Assembly: GCA_003956705.1 (NCBI GenBank)
Contig: QZCP01000004.1
Span: forward strand, 124,001 to 188,000
Origin: Brevipalpus yothersi
Lineage: Eukaryota > Arthropoda > Arachnida > Trombidiformes > Tenuipalpidae
Direction of reading: 5' to 3'
DNA length: 64,000 nt
Within the stretch, counting starts at the first letter, position 1; each line of letters opens with the position of its first letter. This document shows, one piece after another, positions 10,289 to 23,663 of this stretch. Both the position numbers and the translations under genes were made by a program. The notes under the pieces were generated by a model. The model saw nothing but the letters and a program-made list of their open reading frames with translations, was not told where the DNA came from and ran no database searches.

Positions 10289-11023
10289 TTATGCACTTTG
10301 ATCTGGAGGTGGGATTTTGGCATCAATAACGGATGCTGCTTTATGAATATTGCGTGCAAGAAATCCTCTATCTTTTCGCCTGCAACAATGGTAGATACAA
10401 CAGCCGATGAGCCCCAACACGATAACAACTCCAATTCCTGCCGCTGCCCACATAGCATATTTGAAGCCACCTCGACAGTCCCAAAGATCTGAATACGCTC
10501 GACAAAATTCCCATTTATTCAGTTCAACTCTGAAAGCGTATCCTCTCTCAGTTTCTGGATCCAACATTTGGAGGAAAATATCATCCACACAGAATTTTTT
10601 GACAGCATCTCGAATACAGCTCATCATCTGTCTGTGGAAGCAACAGAATGATTTTCGGTCCTCACTCACATGTTGATGAGCTTGAGTAGTCTTTTCATAG
10701 CAACTTTCTACATAGTCTTCTGATTGATCTAGATCACAGTATTCTTTCTCACGAGCTGTAAAGAAGTCCAATTTCTCAAGATATAAGTCAACTGAAGTTC
10801 GATACGTCGAGCTTCTCAATGATTTTGATTCAATTGAAGGGTCCGACAATTGTGATGATGGGATGATGCTACCACCGTTTCTCTGGTCAACTAAATGCAC
10901 AGGAAAATTTGAGCTAGTAGCTGATTCTTGAAAGTTGGATGATTTTTCCACTGCACAATCTATTTTGGCAATTGTCAATACTTGTAATAGGAGTATCACT
11001 GATAAAAAGCATTCAAAAGACAT
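10289..11023 (-). CDS. Cysteine-rich type I membrane protein, family not recognised
   Basis: One exon of 244 aa. A signal peptide (MSFECFLSVILLLQVLTIAK, probable cleavage near Cys23/Ala24) is followed by a Ser-rich spacer, then an extracellular domain with about nine cysteines between residues 95 and 183 (EKEYCDLD, VESCYEKT, FCCFHRQMMSCIRDAVKKFC, EFCRAYSDLWDCRGG). One TM helix follows (YAMWAAAGIGVVIVLGLIGC) and then a short basic cytoplasmic tail (CCRRKDRGFLARNIHK). The even spacing of Cys residues suggests a disulfide-stapled alpha-helical ectodomain. I cannot assign a family or function. A 38-nt GTGAGT...CACAG segment inside could be read as an intron, but removing it breaks the frame. It lies convergent with the MOSPD1-like gene. 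Confidence 0.75.
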   Translation of the reverse strand: MSFECFLSVILLLQVLTIAKIDCAVEKSSNFQESATSSNFPVHLVDQRNGGSIIPSSQLSDPSIESKSLRSSTYRTSVDLYLEKLDFFTAREKEYCDLDQSEDYVESCYEKTTQAHQHVSEDRKSFCCFHRQMMSCIRDAVKKFCVDDIFLQMLDPETERGYAFRVELNKWEFCRAYSDLWDCRGGFKYAMWAAAGIGVVIVLGLIGCCIYHCCRRKDRGFLARNIHKAASVIDAKIPPPDQSA

Positions 11024-13901
11024 TTTTTCAAAGTTTATTACTTTTTCAACTAATATTAATCAAATTTAGTACACAATGATTTCCATAAGAAACTCGGAAA
11101 ACTTGTAAAAGAGGTAAGGAGAGATAGATCAGATCACGGACGATTTGGAAGATTCACCATCTCCAGCTATGGCTTGCAAATCAGCTTGATGAGATGATAA
11201 TAAGCTATTGTCTTTGTGAATAGAAGGAGTTTTTTTTTAATTGATACAATCTGATGATTCGATTCTTTTCACCACCTAAACAGGACTTGACAGATTAGAT
11301 TATGTGCGTGTGTGTGTAGGAACCATGGTGTCATGGTATCTGTTAATGCTTTTGTATCCATCAATATTGTTTCACCCAGAGTGTGTGCATTTTCGCAGTC
11401 AATTGACAAAGCCAATAATTTTTATAGCCACAAAGCAACTCACACCGATTTGTTGGAATGAATAAATTTTTCCATAAAAAAATATTGCTCGAATTTTAGC
11501 TATCAAAGCTAATTATTGTGAAGAGTATTATGATCAAATTATCTAATTAATTGACCAATTAAAACGGTTTGATTGCTTTATCATACACCAAAACATACTC
11601 TCTGATTCATTCAGAGGTGTTGTGATCAATGAGAATCATTAGCCAGCAAGGTTCGAAGCAGGAGAATTTTTTTATTGATGCTCATGAATCATGGGAAAAG
11701 GAAATGAATAAAAAGAAACTTTTATTCCCCTCTGGGTATGCATAAGTGTTCATGACTAATAGCATTCTTTCCATAGAAGATTCTTTCCCTAGCTAATCGT
11801 CTGATGTGAAAATCTCGATTCCCAACTCTATCTACTCCAGCATTGAAAAAATGATCCCAAAAAGTGTAAGCAATATTCAAAAGGCTAAATAAAGTGATTA
11901 ACGGATGAGAGTAAGCAAACAAAAAATGGTATATGATGAGGAGGGCAAAAAGTTTATCAGTATTACAAGTGGCAAAAGCAAGCTTTAACCAGCTTTTACA
12001 TTGGCTATAATCAACCAAAAGTCAATCCAACCAAAACAAGCAGACGCTAATAAAATATTTTTTTTTCAACGATCATTATCATCACACCCTTTCACAGTTC
12101 CGTTTGAGATATTCAACCTCTGGTAATGTGTTGTTGCTTTTTTGTTTTAAATCAATCATTACTCTTTTTTAGAGCAAAAAAGAGCAAGAGACTTCACATT
12201 GCGGATAGGCTTTCAAAATATTTGAGAAGAGAAAATTATTTCAATCATGCTTACCTCATTAACCTCATAATGTCAAAATTGTAATAATTATGATAATAGT
12301 CGCTGAAAAATTGAAACATGAGCAGAAAAAAAGTGAGAGAAAAATTTTGTTTTCCTGAGAGTTATTTTTAAAAAGATCATTGAATTGCTTTCATAAGATT
12401 TCATAATGTGTTTTCACTGGTGTGCTTCGCATTATCAAGGAAAGAGAGGAAAAAGTTTATAGTTTTGTACACACCGATCACCGATCACATAACTGAGCAG
12501 ATAAGAGAGAGAGAGAGGGTGTAAAATGATCCAATAAAATTCAGGACCAAATAAAATTAAGATAAAAAGCTGGAGATAGAGGATAGAATTTTTTTCTACT
12601 CTCTGAATGAGCCAAGAGTGGATCCGGAGCCCACACGATAATGGTGAATTATCTGTTTACCACTTCCTTTTTTTGGAATTTGCTGGCTGGAAAGAAGAGA
12701 AATTAAATTGAATTTTCAGCATTTTTTCCCATCCAATTCGCTGTCTATGTGATATCCATGTGATATCAAATGGCATTGAGCGATTAAAAAAGAGTCGGTC
12801 GGTGAACAGATGAATAGAATGAATTTGTCCTTGGGTGGGTTCCGAATATATTGCGAAGTGAGATCAACTCTTGAAAAAGACTACGTTCTTATTTCTGGTT
12901 AATCTCGATTCAGAGAATGAAAGCCTATCGGTCAATTATGGAGGATCAATTATGTTCTGAAAAAAGACTATGGCCCTAAGCTCATCCCGGTTCCTCGAAG
13001 AAAAATGACCTTTCTATCCCTCATTCCCTAGATTTTGATGATCTTATTGTGAATAAATCCGATACTTTCTATTTTAAATCGAATGGAAAATTTTCGAAGA
13101 GAACATTTACATAAACAAGTTGAAAGTTCGGCATGTCAAAGTGAAGCTCTTTTACGATCTTTTCGTTTACTTTCTCTCTCTCTCTTTCCCGATCTTGTTT
13201 AATCCTTCAAGCCGTGATCAAGAAGCCGATATGTTGGCTCAACTTGGATGCCTATTTTTAGCAACACAAATTCCGGAAGACCAATCTCTGTCTAATCGCT
13301 CTCTTTTATCACAGCTGGCTTCACTTGTCCTCGGTGAAGCATCGCGCGACTCTATTAGTGATTCAATTTCATTGTAAAGTAAGATGAAGAGGAAAAAGAA
13401 AGAGAAAGAGATAGATGATGATGAAGTAGAAGAGAAAAAGATCAGAGAAGAATGTTTGCTGATTGTGATACAAAGTTGAAAGATGTTGTAAGTTGAACCG
13501 AGAAATCACCTCTTTTTCCCAGTAAGTGAATGAAGAAAAAAGATGAAGAGAAGGTGGATGATTCAAGTTGCGCCCGGAATTGATTGCATGTGTATTCGCA
13601 ATTTGCAATGATGAGAGAAGTTGATGAGAATTTACCACGAACCAATCTCCCAATGAAAAGCTCAATATTTCAAGGAAATTTGAACCCTCTGGCAAACTTT
13701 TCACCACATCCTTTGTTTCCATCTGGCCCACATCCAATCCCCATACTAATACACACATTTTCTCTCTCACAACTGGACCGAGGTCATGTTTCCGCTTGAG
13801 GCTTCTCTCGGACCTGGCTAATAGAATAGAATGGAAAGGCCACACATTCGAGAGGCCACAGAAGATCAGCCTGAAATCGAAAAACAGCAGCGATCTATCA
13901 G
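11024..13901. other. Gene-poor intergenic DNA
   Basis: AT-rich, with several weak open frames. Two deserve mention: 11722-12018 (minus, two hydrophobic stretches, ends in a basic tail next to an AATAAA) and 13083-13377 (plus, two adjacent protein-like frames separated by a CT tract). Neither can be assigned. Short GA tract at about 12506-12518. Confidence 0.4.
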
Positions 13902-14185
<284 letters not shown>

Positions 14186-14882
14186 GCATCATTCTTTGGC
14201 ATCCCTCTTTTCATTCATCCCTCTTCCGCCGCGCGTAAGCGAGAGAGAGAAGAGAGAGAGAGAGAGGCAGCTGGTGACTCAGAGTTTACAAAATTTTTGA
14301 GAGCGCCCTCTATAGCCCGCTTTTTTTTCAGCTCACAGCTTAAAGCGCTTGTTGAAGGAAAGACTTTCCACACCCAAAACTGTGGAGATATATTTGCTCA
14401 TATTTTCATCTCTCTCTCTCTCTCTTTTACTCTCTCTCTTCCTCTGATGATTGCGCGATGTGAAGAGCAATACATTTCCTTAATTGTTGTTTGATGAAAG
14501 TGATCCACCACACAAATCATTATGTTCATCAATATCCTTAAACGTGCGTGTGTATATTATTTATAGTGTATGTATATTCATGTATGGATTATTCATCCCT
14601 GGTCCATAGCCTATTAAATACACTGAATAAGATTTGTGTGTGTATGTTTCTGTGTGTATCAGAAAAAGAATCTCAATCAAAACATTTAGATAACTTTTGG
14701 AACGTTTACTGATACCACGTTTTTGTGATCTATTTTCACCATCAAGATCAATATTCGTATTGATCATCATCCATTCATCATCATTATTGACCACAGCATT
14801 TGATCAGCATTAAACCAACACTATGTGTAGTCAACATAAATACGAAAGTTACTTTCTACAATCTCATCCATCCCACCACACC
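14186..14882. other. Upstream region of neuroglian
   Basis: Contains a GA-rich tract at 14239-14265, a CT tract at 14410-14440 and TG/TA-rich DNA. It holds the presumed promoter and 5'UTR of neuroglian. An in-frame ATG at 14823 would add 20 polar residues before the signal peptide and is not favoured. Confidence 0.4.
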
Positions 14883-17800
14883 ATGAAGTGGCTGCCTTTA
14901 GTGTTATTTGTGTATATTTCAGTGACAGTGACCCATAGCAGCAATACACCTGAACCACCGTTCATCACCAAACAACCTGGTCACATCCAATTGTTTCAAG
15001 TTCCCATTGGTGAGCCACCAAAACCATTTACACTAGAATGTGAAGCTTATGGTAATCCTGAGCCAAGATATTATTGGTTCAAAAATGGCCATAGATTTGA
15101 TCCTGTAGCCTATGATAAGAGAATCAGTCAAACATCAAAACGTGGAAGTTTAACTTTCACCGAGCCCGATGCGGTTGATGAAGGCTTGTACCAGTGTTTT
15201 GCGGAAAACATTCATGGTACAGCCTTATCGAACGCAGTTTTCCTCCGTAAATCAGATCTCGCCTCATTTCCTAGAACTGAGCCTAAATTTATCAAAGTAA
15301 CCGAAGGTGAACCATTATCGGTTGAATGTAATCCACCTACTGGTTATCCTAAGCCATCAATCTACTGGTACTACATCTCAAAATCTGGTGCTCTCACCAG
15401 TTTTAACAGTTCTAGACTCACTGTTGATCCGGATGGACGTTTACATTTTTCTAATGTAACTTTGGCCGATGAATTACCTGATGAGAAGGCTTATGTTTGT
15501 AGTGCCGCTTCTGTACATCGTACCGAGTACAAAATCGGTTCCAAATTTATGCTCGATGTTACCGGCGGCTCAGGTGGTTCCGGTACCAGCTCTGTTATGC
15601 CCAAACTTCAGTACGGCTCTCCACCATCGATGACAGCATTGCGAGGACAATCATTAGAGCTATATTGTATTTATGGTGGCACTCCTCTACCGGACGTTCA
15701 ATGGCGTAAAAATAATAATCCCATCTCAGGAAATCGCTATGAATTCACCAATTTTGGTAAAACTTTGAGAATTCCGCGAGTAGATTTTCAAGATGAAAGT
15801 GATTATATGTGCACTGCTAGCAATGGGGTTGGTCAAGCTCAATCTCGTTCAATAAGAGTAGAGGTTCTCGCATCACCATACTGGAAAAAATCTTCTAACA
15901 ACACCGTGTCAGCCGAAGGAGAGCGGGCACAGTTTGAGTGTGAGGCAGGAGGAAAACCTGAACCAAAATTGCAATGGCTAATGAATGGCAAACCATTAGA
16001 TGAAGCACCATCTAATCCTCGTCGAAAGTTAACCGGAAACACGCTCACAATTGAAAATCTAGTTAAAACAGATACTGCCGTCTTCCAATGTAATGCTTCT
16101 AATGCCCATGGTTATGCATTCAAAAATTTCTATCTCAACGTGTTAGCTCTGCCTCCGAACATTTATGAGCGGCCAGCTGAAAATGTCATGGCTGTCGCTA
16201 CGGGCTCGGTAACGCTAAGGTGTCGAGTTTTCGGTGCACCAAAGGCTGAGGTCCGTTGGTATAGAGATGGTGTCGAACTAACCGGTGGTGATTATACCGT
16301 CTCTGAAGAGGGTGATCTAACTATTAAGGATATCAAATATGATTATGCTGGCGAATATGAGTGTCGAGCCTCGAATAAACTAGGCGAAGATCATGCTAAA
16401 GGCACTCTTCAAGTGAAGCAAAAAACAGAAATCACCAAACCTCCCATAAACTTTGAAGTTGCTGCTTCCAAGCTAGCAAAATTAACTTGTTTAGCTCAAG
16501 CTGACCCTTCCCTTGATCTTCAGATCATTTGGTCTTTTGGAGGCAAAGAGATAGATTTCGAACAAAATCAAAGAATGGTCAAGTCTCCTGATGAAGCTCT
16601 GATCATCCAACAAACTCGTGAGCTGGACTCAGGAGAGTATACATGTACAGCAAAAACTATTCTTGATCAAGTAAATGCATCTGCTACTCTCACAGTACAA
16701 GATGTTCCCAACCCACCTTCAATAGTAGGTGTTGTCTGTGAGAAAAGTACCGCAATGATCGAATGGAAGCCAAATGGTGATAATCGCGCCAATATACGAT
16801 ATTATATCATTCAATTCAATACGAGCTTTACACCCACTGAGTGGGAAGATGCAACTTTCCAAGATTCCAGAATTCCTAGTTCTGATAATCGCCATGCGAT
16901 CTCAATATCTCCATGGGCCAACTACACTTTCAGAGTTATTGCGGTCAACAAGATTGGACCTAGTAAGCCATCTGAACCATCAAAGGTCTGTACAACAGAG
17001 CCTGATGTGCCTCATGAAAATCCAACTGAAGTGAGAGGGTGGGGCACACGTCCTGATAACATGGTAATTTCATGGAAGCGTATGCCCCAAATACAACATA
17101 ATGCTCCCGGTTTCTACTACAAAGTTTACTACAAGCGTGATAATACTATGGATAGATTTGAATCTCGAGAAATTTATGATTGGAAGCAAGATTCTTTCAC
17201 CGTGAACAATACACCAACTTATAAACCCTATAAAATAAGGGTTGAAGCTCATAACAACGTTGGCCAAGCTCACACTACAGCTAGAGAAGTGACAGGTTGG
17301 TCCGGTGAGGCACCTCCTTCTCAATCTCCTCAAAATTTCCGATTAAATAAAATTGAAGATCACAAAACGGCCGATCTTTCATGGGATCCTGTTTCAAATG
17401 ACACAATCAATGGTCATTTTATGGGCTACAAGTTGTTCGTTTGGAACGATCAGGAAGGTCGTGAGAAAGCTCGAGATTTTCAAACTGGCCCAGGAACAAC
17501 ACGTGCCAAAGTGGACATCTTTAAACCTTTTGCTCGCAACAGGGTTGTAGTTGTTGCTTTCAACAAAGGTTATGAGGGACCTGAGTCTAATGCTCTCCTC
17601 ATAACTACTCCTGAGGGACCTCCTGGTCCGGTATCTGAGTTTGATGCAGTTCCCATCGGTTCAGGTGCTTTCTATCTTGTGTGGCGTCCTCCGGAAGAGA
17701 AAAATGGTGAACTTCTAGGTTACAAAGTTACCTATCAAGAGGTTCGTGGTAATGAACTCGTTGGTGATAGTGTTGTTCGTGATCCAATAACCAATCTAAT

Positions 17801-18886
17801 TGATCTCAAATACAAACTTGCTGGACTGAAACCGGCCACTAAATATCGAATCGAAATACAAGCTTTCACCAAGGGTGGAGACGGTGAGAAGGATTATATT
17901 GAGCGATCAACTTTGAGTAGCAATTCGGTTCTATTACCTGATGCACCTGATTTCTCATACCGAATCGATGAACAAAATGGTGCACCCGCTGTCCGTATCA
18001 CATGGGTACCAAATTTGCGTTCAGGAAAGCCAGGAAGCTATTTCTACGTTCAATATCGTAGACAGGGTATGTAACGATTCTCTCTAGCAAGTTTGATGAA
18101 TGAGCTTCAACCATTCCATTGATGATTCCAATTCTAATTCTTATTCTCAGGCGAGACAACATATCAAAGTACTCCTCCAGAGCTTGAAAAAGAATTCACT
18201 CACATCTATGGGCTCGACCCAACGATCAATTATGAAGTTAGAGCTGTGTCTGTTGATGGTGAAAATCAGGCTCCTAGCATCATCAGGACTATTTCATTGA
18301 CTGAGGAGGCTCCATGTAAGTTTGAATAGAAATTTTTATCATGAGTCTTGTTCAACATTTTGTTTAGCTAACGATCTGGATTTATTGTTGTTTGCTTTTT
18401 CCCTTTTCCTGTAGTAATTTTTGGAGGCTACGATAATCGCTTAAGTGATGTCGATTGGTTAATAGGGATGTTGTGTGCAATTGCATTAGTGATCGTTTTA
18501 GCTGTGGTGGTCTGTGCCATAAAAAGAAATAGAGGAGCTATATATTGGGTTCACGAAAAAGAGGGTAAAAAGGGGCGAGATTTTGATCATGGTGATGATG
18601 GACCTTTCCTAGAATACTCTAGAGCGTAAGTTATTTTTTTTCATTTTAAATCGCTTTTGTTGATAAAACCTCTTCCATTCAAAGGTCGGGCCATAACTTT
18701 GGCAGTCGAACATCTTTAACAAGCAGCATTCCTGATGGAGATAGTGATGTGATGACTGATAACGGTCAAGATCAGAGTGCTAAATTTGTTGAAGATGGCT
18801 CCTTCATCGGGATTTATGGAGCTAAAGAGAAGAAAAAGAAAGCTGCTGACGTAAAACCACCGACTGGACAAGCTACTTTCGTTTAG
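14883..18886 (+). CDS. Nrg: Neuroglian, L1CAM-family neural cell adhesion molecule
   Basis: Four coding exons, 14883-18066, 18151-18315, 18415-18625 and 18685-18886, in frame, 1253 aa. Signal peptide MKWLPLVLFVYISVTVTHSS, six Ig domains (each with Cys...Trp...YxC, for example FTLECEAYG...YYWFK...YQCFA), five fibronectin III domains starting at VPNPPSIVGVV, a TM helix (WLIGMLCAIALVIVLAVVVC) and a cytoplasmic tail. The tail carries GSFIGIYGAKEKKKK, the ankyrin-binding FIGQY site with Gln replaced by Ile (Tyr1231), and ends ATFV, a possible PDZ ligand. L1-family proteins mediate homophilic adhesion and link to ankyrin/spectrin in neurons and septate junctions. Almost the whole ectodomain is in one exon of 3.2 kb. 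I used the ATG at 14883 because it opens directly onto the signal peptide. Confidence 0.97.
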
Positions 18887-21800
18887 TTGATTTGATGCTC
18901 AGCAACAATTGCTTACATCTTCATTTTTTCATCATTTTCTTCACTGCCTTAAACCAGGACGATTATAAACGGAAGATATCGAGAAAATCAAATGTCCTCA
19001 CGCGTGCCTCCGCTTCTCAGTGAATTGCTCTCCTTCATCTCTCGATCACTTCCGTCATTGCAATCCTGACTTCTCACTCTCCTTCAAGTGACGTCAACCT
19101 TTGTACATTTCACTTTTTTATCGAATGCCATCTCTATGTCTGAGCTACGGACCAAAATCCTCAAAACTTTCTCTATCTCTCTATCTTTCTCGAGCAGCTC
19201 TTCTTTCTCTTTGTTATTGCTACTCAACTCGAGCCCCACCCTTCATAGTGTAAACAAATTACGCTGAACTATGTCACTACTCTATGATTTCTTTCCATTT
19301 CTCTTGACATTCCATACACACGAGTCACTTCTTCCCTTCCTTTACCCAAATCACTTGCCCTACTTAGTAAATTTCTTCTTCATCTGGGAGGCTGACAGTT
19401 TCTCCTCTGGACTGCCAAACAAGATGCAAAGTACACTGATCTCAATTAGAGATCTGCTACACTCATCAACCCATCTGACAGAGGATTACAACATCCGCAT
19501 TTACAGGAACTGCAAGCTAGCAGATATGAGACGATGGCAGCTAGTTTGTTCTCTACCTCCACGCAAAGTTCCTAAGCCGGTGAATCTCGGAAAGCTTTTC
19601 TTCGAATCCATGGGAACGAAATTCGAGATTCTCATTTTCTCAAGTAATTAATGATCTTCTTAGATTCCACTCCGCAAAAAAAGCATTTCTAAATGATTAG
19701 CAATTTATGATACAACACTGTTCACCATCTCAACGAGCATCTCAAGCGTTATTCGAACGTTCATTGGCTCGTTCATGGGATATTTGTTCGACTGGAGCAT
19801 TTATCATCAGATCGTTAAACCATATAATTTCATCGTAATTTTCTATTGTATTGATTCGTTAGCAGGATGCATCAGACTGCATTTAAGGGAAAATCTGCTT
19901 CTCACGAGATCTAAAGGTTAGATCAAAAACTTAGGAATTTCTTTTGTAACAATACTTTTTCTGATTGTGATGAAAAACTTCATGCTGAAAGGCCTAATCA
20001 AAAAAAAAATTCTCTAACAGTCCATCCTTTAGCCTTAAAATTCTCTCTCTTATTGTGACCTTTATCTCTAGAAGAAGCAGAGCTCTCATCAATTGGAAAA
20101 ATAATCCTCCGTGACTTCTGGTCATCTTAATGCGAACATGTTAACTGTGAATGTTTTTGAGATAATGTATTCTGATAAGATTAAAAGAATTTTCTATCAG
20201 GATTTGTGGACTCATAACTAACGAGAGAGTTTCCCATCTTCACACGTTTGACGACATCAAAAGACCAGTCCATTTGGTCATAAGATTTTTTATTTTCAGT
20301 CTGCTCTGAAAACCAGAAGAATAGCAAGTTTTTTGTTGGAGAGCATCATCAGCCTTTCGTAGCTCTTGACTCTCAATACTCCTGGATCATTCAATCCATA
20401 AAATACGGTCTTAAAAATCAATTATCAAACAGAGGAGGTACTTGTACAGATAAACCACATGGTTGAAAGGTAAACCACAACCCATCTCAGTATTTTTCAC
20501 ATCTCGAACATTTCCTAACTTGGTTCTCGAACTGAAGCGATCGCCAATAGTTCATTAAATTTGGAATCTCTCATACTTTTCGTGGAAGTTCAGAGGAAAA
20601 GTGGAATGATAAAAGAGGGATGAAAGAATCCAGCTGAAATAAGAATTGTCAATTTTCTCAAAAAACTCTGTGGGATGGAATAAAAAAAGATGATCAACCT
20701 TACACACGAACATGGAAAACAAATTCCCACATGAAATCAGATTCTTCCAACTAGCGGTCAGCGCTTAGCGATTGCGCTGTTGCGCGTCTTATCGACGATG
20801 TGCCGGTAAAACTTTTGAGTGATTTTCTCTTTTTTCTGAAATCTGGCAAAGATTGTCGTTAAGAAAAGCTAGATAGTTGGAGAAATTTGTGAGGATTACT
20901 GTCTCTCTGCCAACAGAGAATACACTGCTGCAATTATTATTTATCAACTTAATACTGATTTTCGAAAATTTGAGAAATTTTTAGGCAGGAAGATGTCCAT
21001 GGAGATGCATGGTTGCGTTTTCTAATGAGTTTACTTGTCTTTCTTTCTCTCTTCTCCAAAGAATTCTTTTCCTGTTGGGGCTCGATGAATCCTTAGAAAG
21101 TGAGAAAAAAATTAGCTAGTCAAAATTGGAATCTGAGGACAAGATTCCTGAACTCCACCACAAATGTAATACAAAAGAGAATATTAGAGAATATTCCAAC
21201 TTACCTTCAACCTACCTGAGAGTTTATCTTAATCTTCGTCATTGGACCGGGTAGATTGCTTGTGTCGATGATTGTGTTAGACACAGTGCTTGAAGATGTT
21301 TTTGAGGGTTCAAACAGCCCTTCACAGGGCAGCTAGCCATATTTGAATAATGCTGGCGGCCCAAGGACGGACTATTCTCACCTCAAAGAGAGGGAAGATA
21401 ACGGTTCATTCGAGAATATATAGCAAAACTGATTTGCACACACATGCATCAAAAGTTACGAAAACATTCAGCAAGCTTGAAGGACTCAGCAAACACTGAA
21501 GTGAGAAAATCGTTTGGCAATTGACGGAGTGTCGTGGTGATTTGGGTCACTAGGTAAAAAGTTAGATCGGCTGATCACTCGATTGTTTGACATTCGTTGA
21601 GCAAAGAAACAGGCTTTTCAGATGATACAGACTGAGATGAGACGATAAAAAAGAATCACAAAAAGACGAAAAGAAATGGAGAAATAAATAAGAATGAAAT
21701 AGTGGTAAAAAAGAATAAAAAAGCGAATTGATGATCCAGCGACAAATTTAGCTCTCATCGTTATCAGAACCGTTAAGTTTGATGGTGAATGAATCAAATG

Positions 21801-22065
21801 ATGATCTTTTTTTCGTGTGATGTGATGAATCTCGTAAGGGAGTGAAAAGAAATATAAGCAGGTGACGAGAAGAGAGAGAGAGAGAGAGGAGACATTTAAC
21901 AGAAGACTTGACTCGCAAGTCTATATTTTCACGCTTAACACATCAATGAGAACTGAAATGAGAATGTGGCCAAAGTCGATTGAGTTGTTGGAATAAATAG
22001 GAAACATGAAAGGAAAACTTATCAGCAGTTGAATAGCTGTGGAATGCAATCAGATTATCCACAAG

Positions 22066-22109
<44 letters not shown>

Positions 22110-22137
22110 NTTTCTCTCTTTCTCTCTCTCTTTCTCT
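22066..22137 (+). repeat. (CT)n microsatellite
   Basis: About 44 bp of CT repeat, one undetermined base at 22110, then an imperfect CTTT-interrupted tract. Confidence 0.9.
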
Positions 22138-23614
22138 TTACGCTCTCTTTTTTCTCGTTTCCCGGTGCACAGGAAGACGGAAGATGAGGGTAAATCACTC
22201 CCACCCAACACCCAATCGATTTTGACCGAATCATTCGATAATGTACTCCGTTGATGTGAGATATCCTCCAGTCTCTTAGATTGGTGGACGATAAGAGCAT
22301 CTCATGGATTCAATCATCTTCCGATGCTGCTGGAACGTTTAAAAAGTTGAAATGTGGCCCTTATTGGTGAAGCTAATAGAAATCCTTGCAGCTTCAAGTT
22401 TAGCGAATTTTAACAGAATAGTACAATGTCCAGCCTCTCTCTCCATGAACAATTGTGAAACTCTGCTCTGGATACATGATTAGATAGAAACAGGATGCTG
22501 TCCTGGTGTATCTAGATGAACTGTCGGTCTCTCTTATCGTCTGTTTGGCAGGTTCTCTGGGAGGGAAATCGGAAAATAGAGATCATCCTGAAGATAGATA
22601 TGCCCAGGAAAGCCTGGGACCGGCACGCTTTTTTCCTTTCTCGATATTTTCGACGGGATGAAGATGAGATTAGATCTACCAAATTGTATCGATTTCGACG
22701 GGTGAATGTATGCATAGTTTGATTTGAAATGAAGCTGGAAAAGAATTACTTACTGTTTAACTAGCCGTTTTGACGTTTAAGGCCGTTTTTTCGAAGGAAA
22801 AAACACCCTCCAAAATTGAATGAAGTTTCACGAAAATGAAAGCGACAAAAGTGTGATCAACTCGATTCTGAAAGTAAAAACTCAAATTTTACCAACTGGC
22901 CAACTGGCTCTCGAGGTTCAGTAGAAAATTTTAACGACAAGCTGTAGATCACAGGACACTGGCAAATGATAATGATAAATTCATCTTCATCACTAGTAAC
23001 ATAAGTCACTTGTATGGATGCTAATCATCTGAGGACCCAAGCAACAAGTATATTCTTCGCAATGATATTCGAAATGAAATGAACATGGTAAACCACTTTG
23101 AAGACTTCTCTCAATCTTCACAAGTTACAGTTATACAGTTGAAGTTTGAATGATGGGAATTGGGCTTGTAGCGAAGTGAAGATGCAGCTCGGAGTCATTC
23201 TGTCTCACTGGAACATGAACTCGTATACCTCTTCGACTTGATCGAAAAGAATGGGATTCATGAGAGATGAATCACGGAACCTGTAAATAAGCACTTCATC
23301 TTTCATGCTCCACTCTTCTGGAAAGAAGAAGATGAAGAAGAAGAAGAAAAAGTATGATGATCGTACCATTCCGGGCGACCATCAAGCGGAAGATCTCTCT
23401 TCTGGTGAGGTCAAGTAATTGCAATTTTTGCAATAGATTTGGAAAAAAGGACTTGCCAAACGAGGTTCCAGACAAGGTCCGATTGGAGACCACATTAAAT
23501 GAGAACCACTACTCTACACTCGACTGAGAGAGCGATGCTAGACTCACATTTGATAGCCCAAAAAAGAGGCCACAGGCTGAGGGTGGCGGTGATGGACTGG
23601 GCGAGAAAGAAAGA

Positions 23615-23621
<7 letters not shown>

Positions 23622-23660
<39 letters not shown>
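23622..23660 (+). repeat. (GA)n microsatellite
   Basis: Pure GA dinucleotide run preceded by a GAAA-rich stretch. Confidence 0.9.

Positions 23661-23663
<3 letters not shown>

Noticed and set aside
10632..10669. Possible 38-nt intron in the cysteine-rich membrane protein gene
   Set aside because: Donor and acceptor look acceptable, but removal shifts the frame and destroys the regular cysteine pattern.
11648..11660. GGTTCGAAGC resembling a tRNA B box
   Set aside because: The flanking bases cannot form a T stem and there is no acceptor stem or A box.
13306..13325. miR-2-like TATCACAGC start
   Set aside because: Only the seed and a few later bases match, and there is no partner arm.
22512..22722. 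Overlapping 67- and 68-codon frames on opposite strands
   Set aside because: Mirror frames on both strands, no family features and no splice context.
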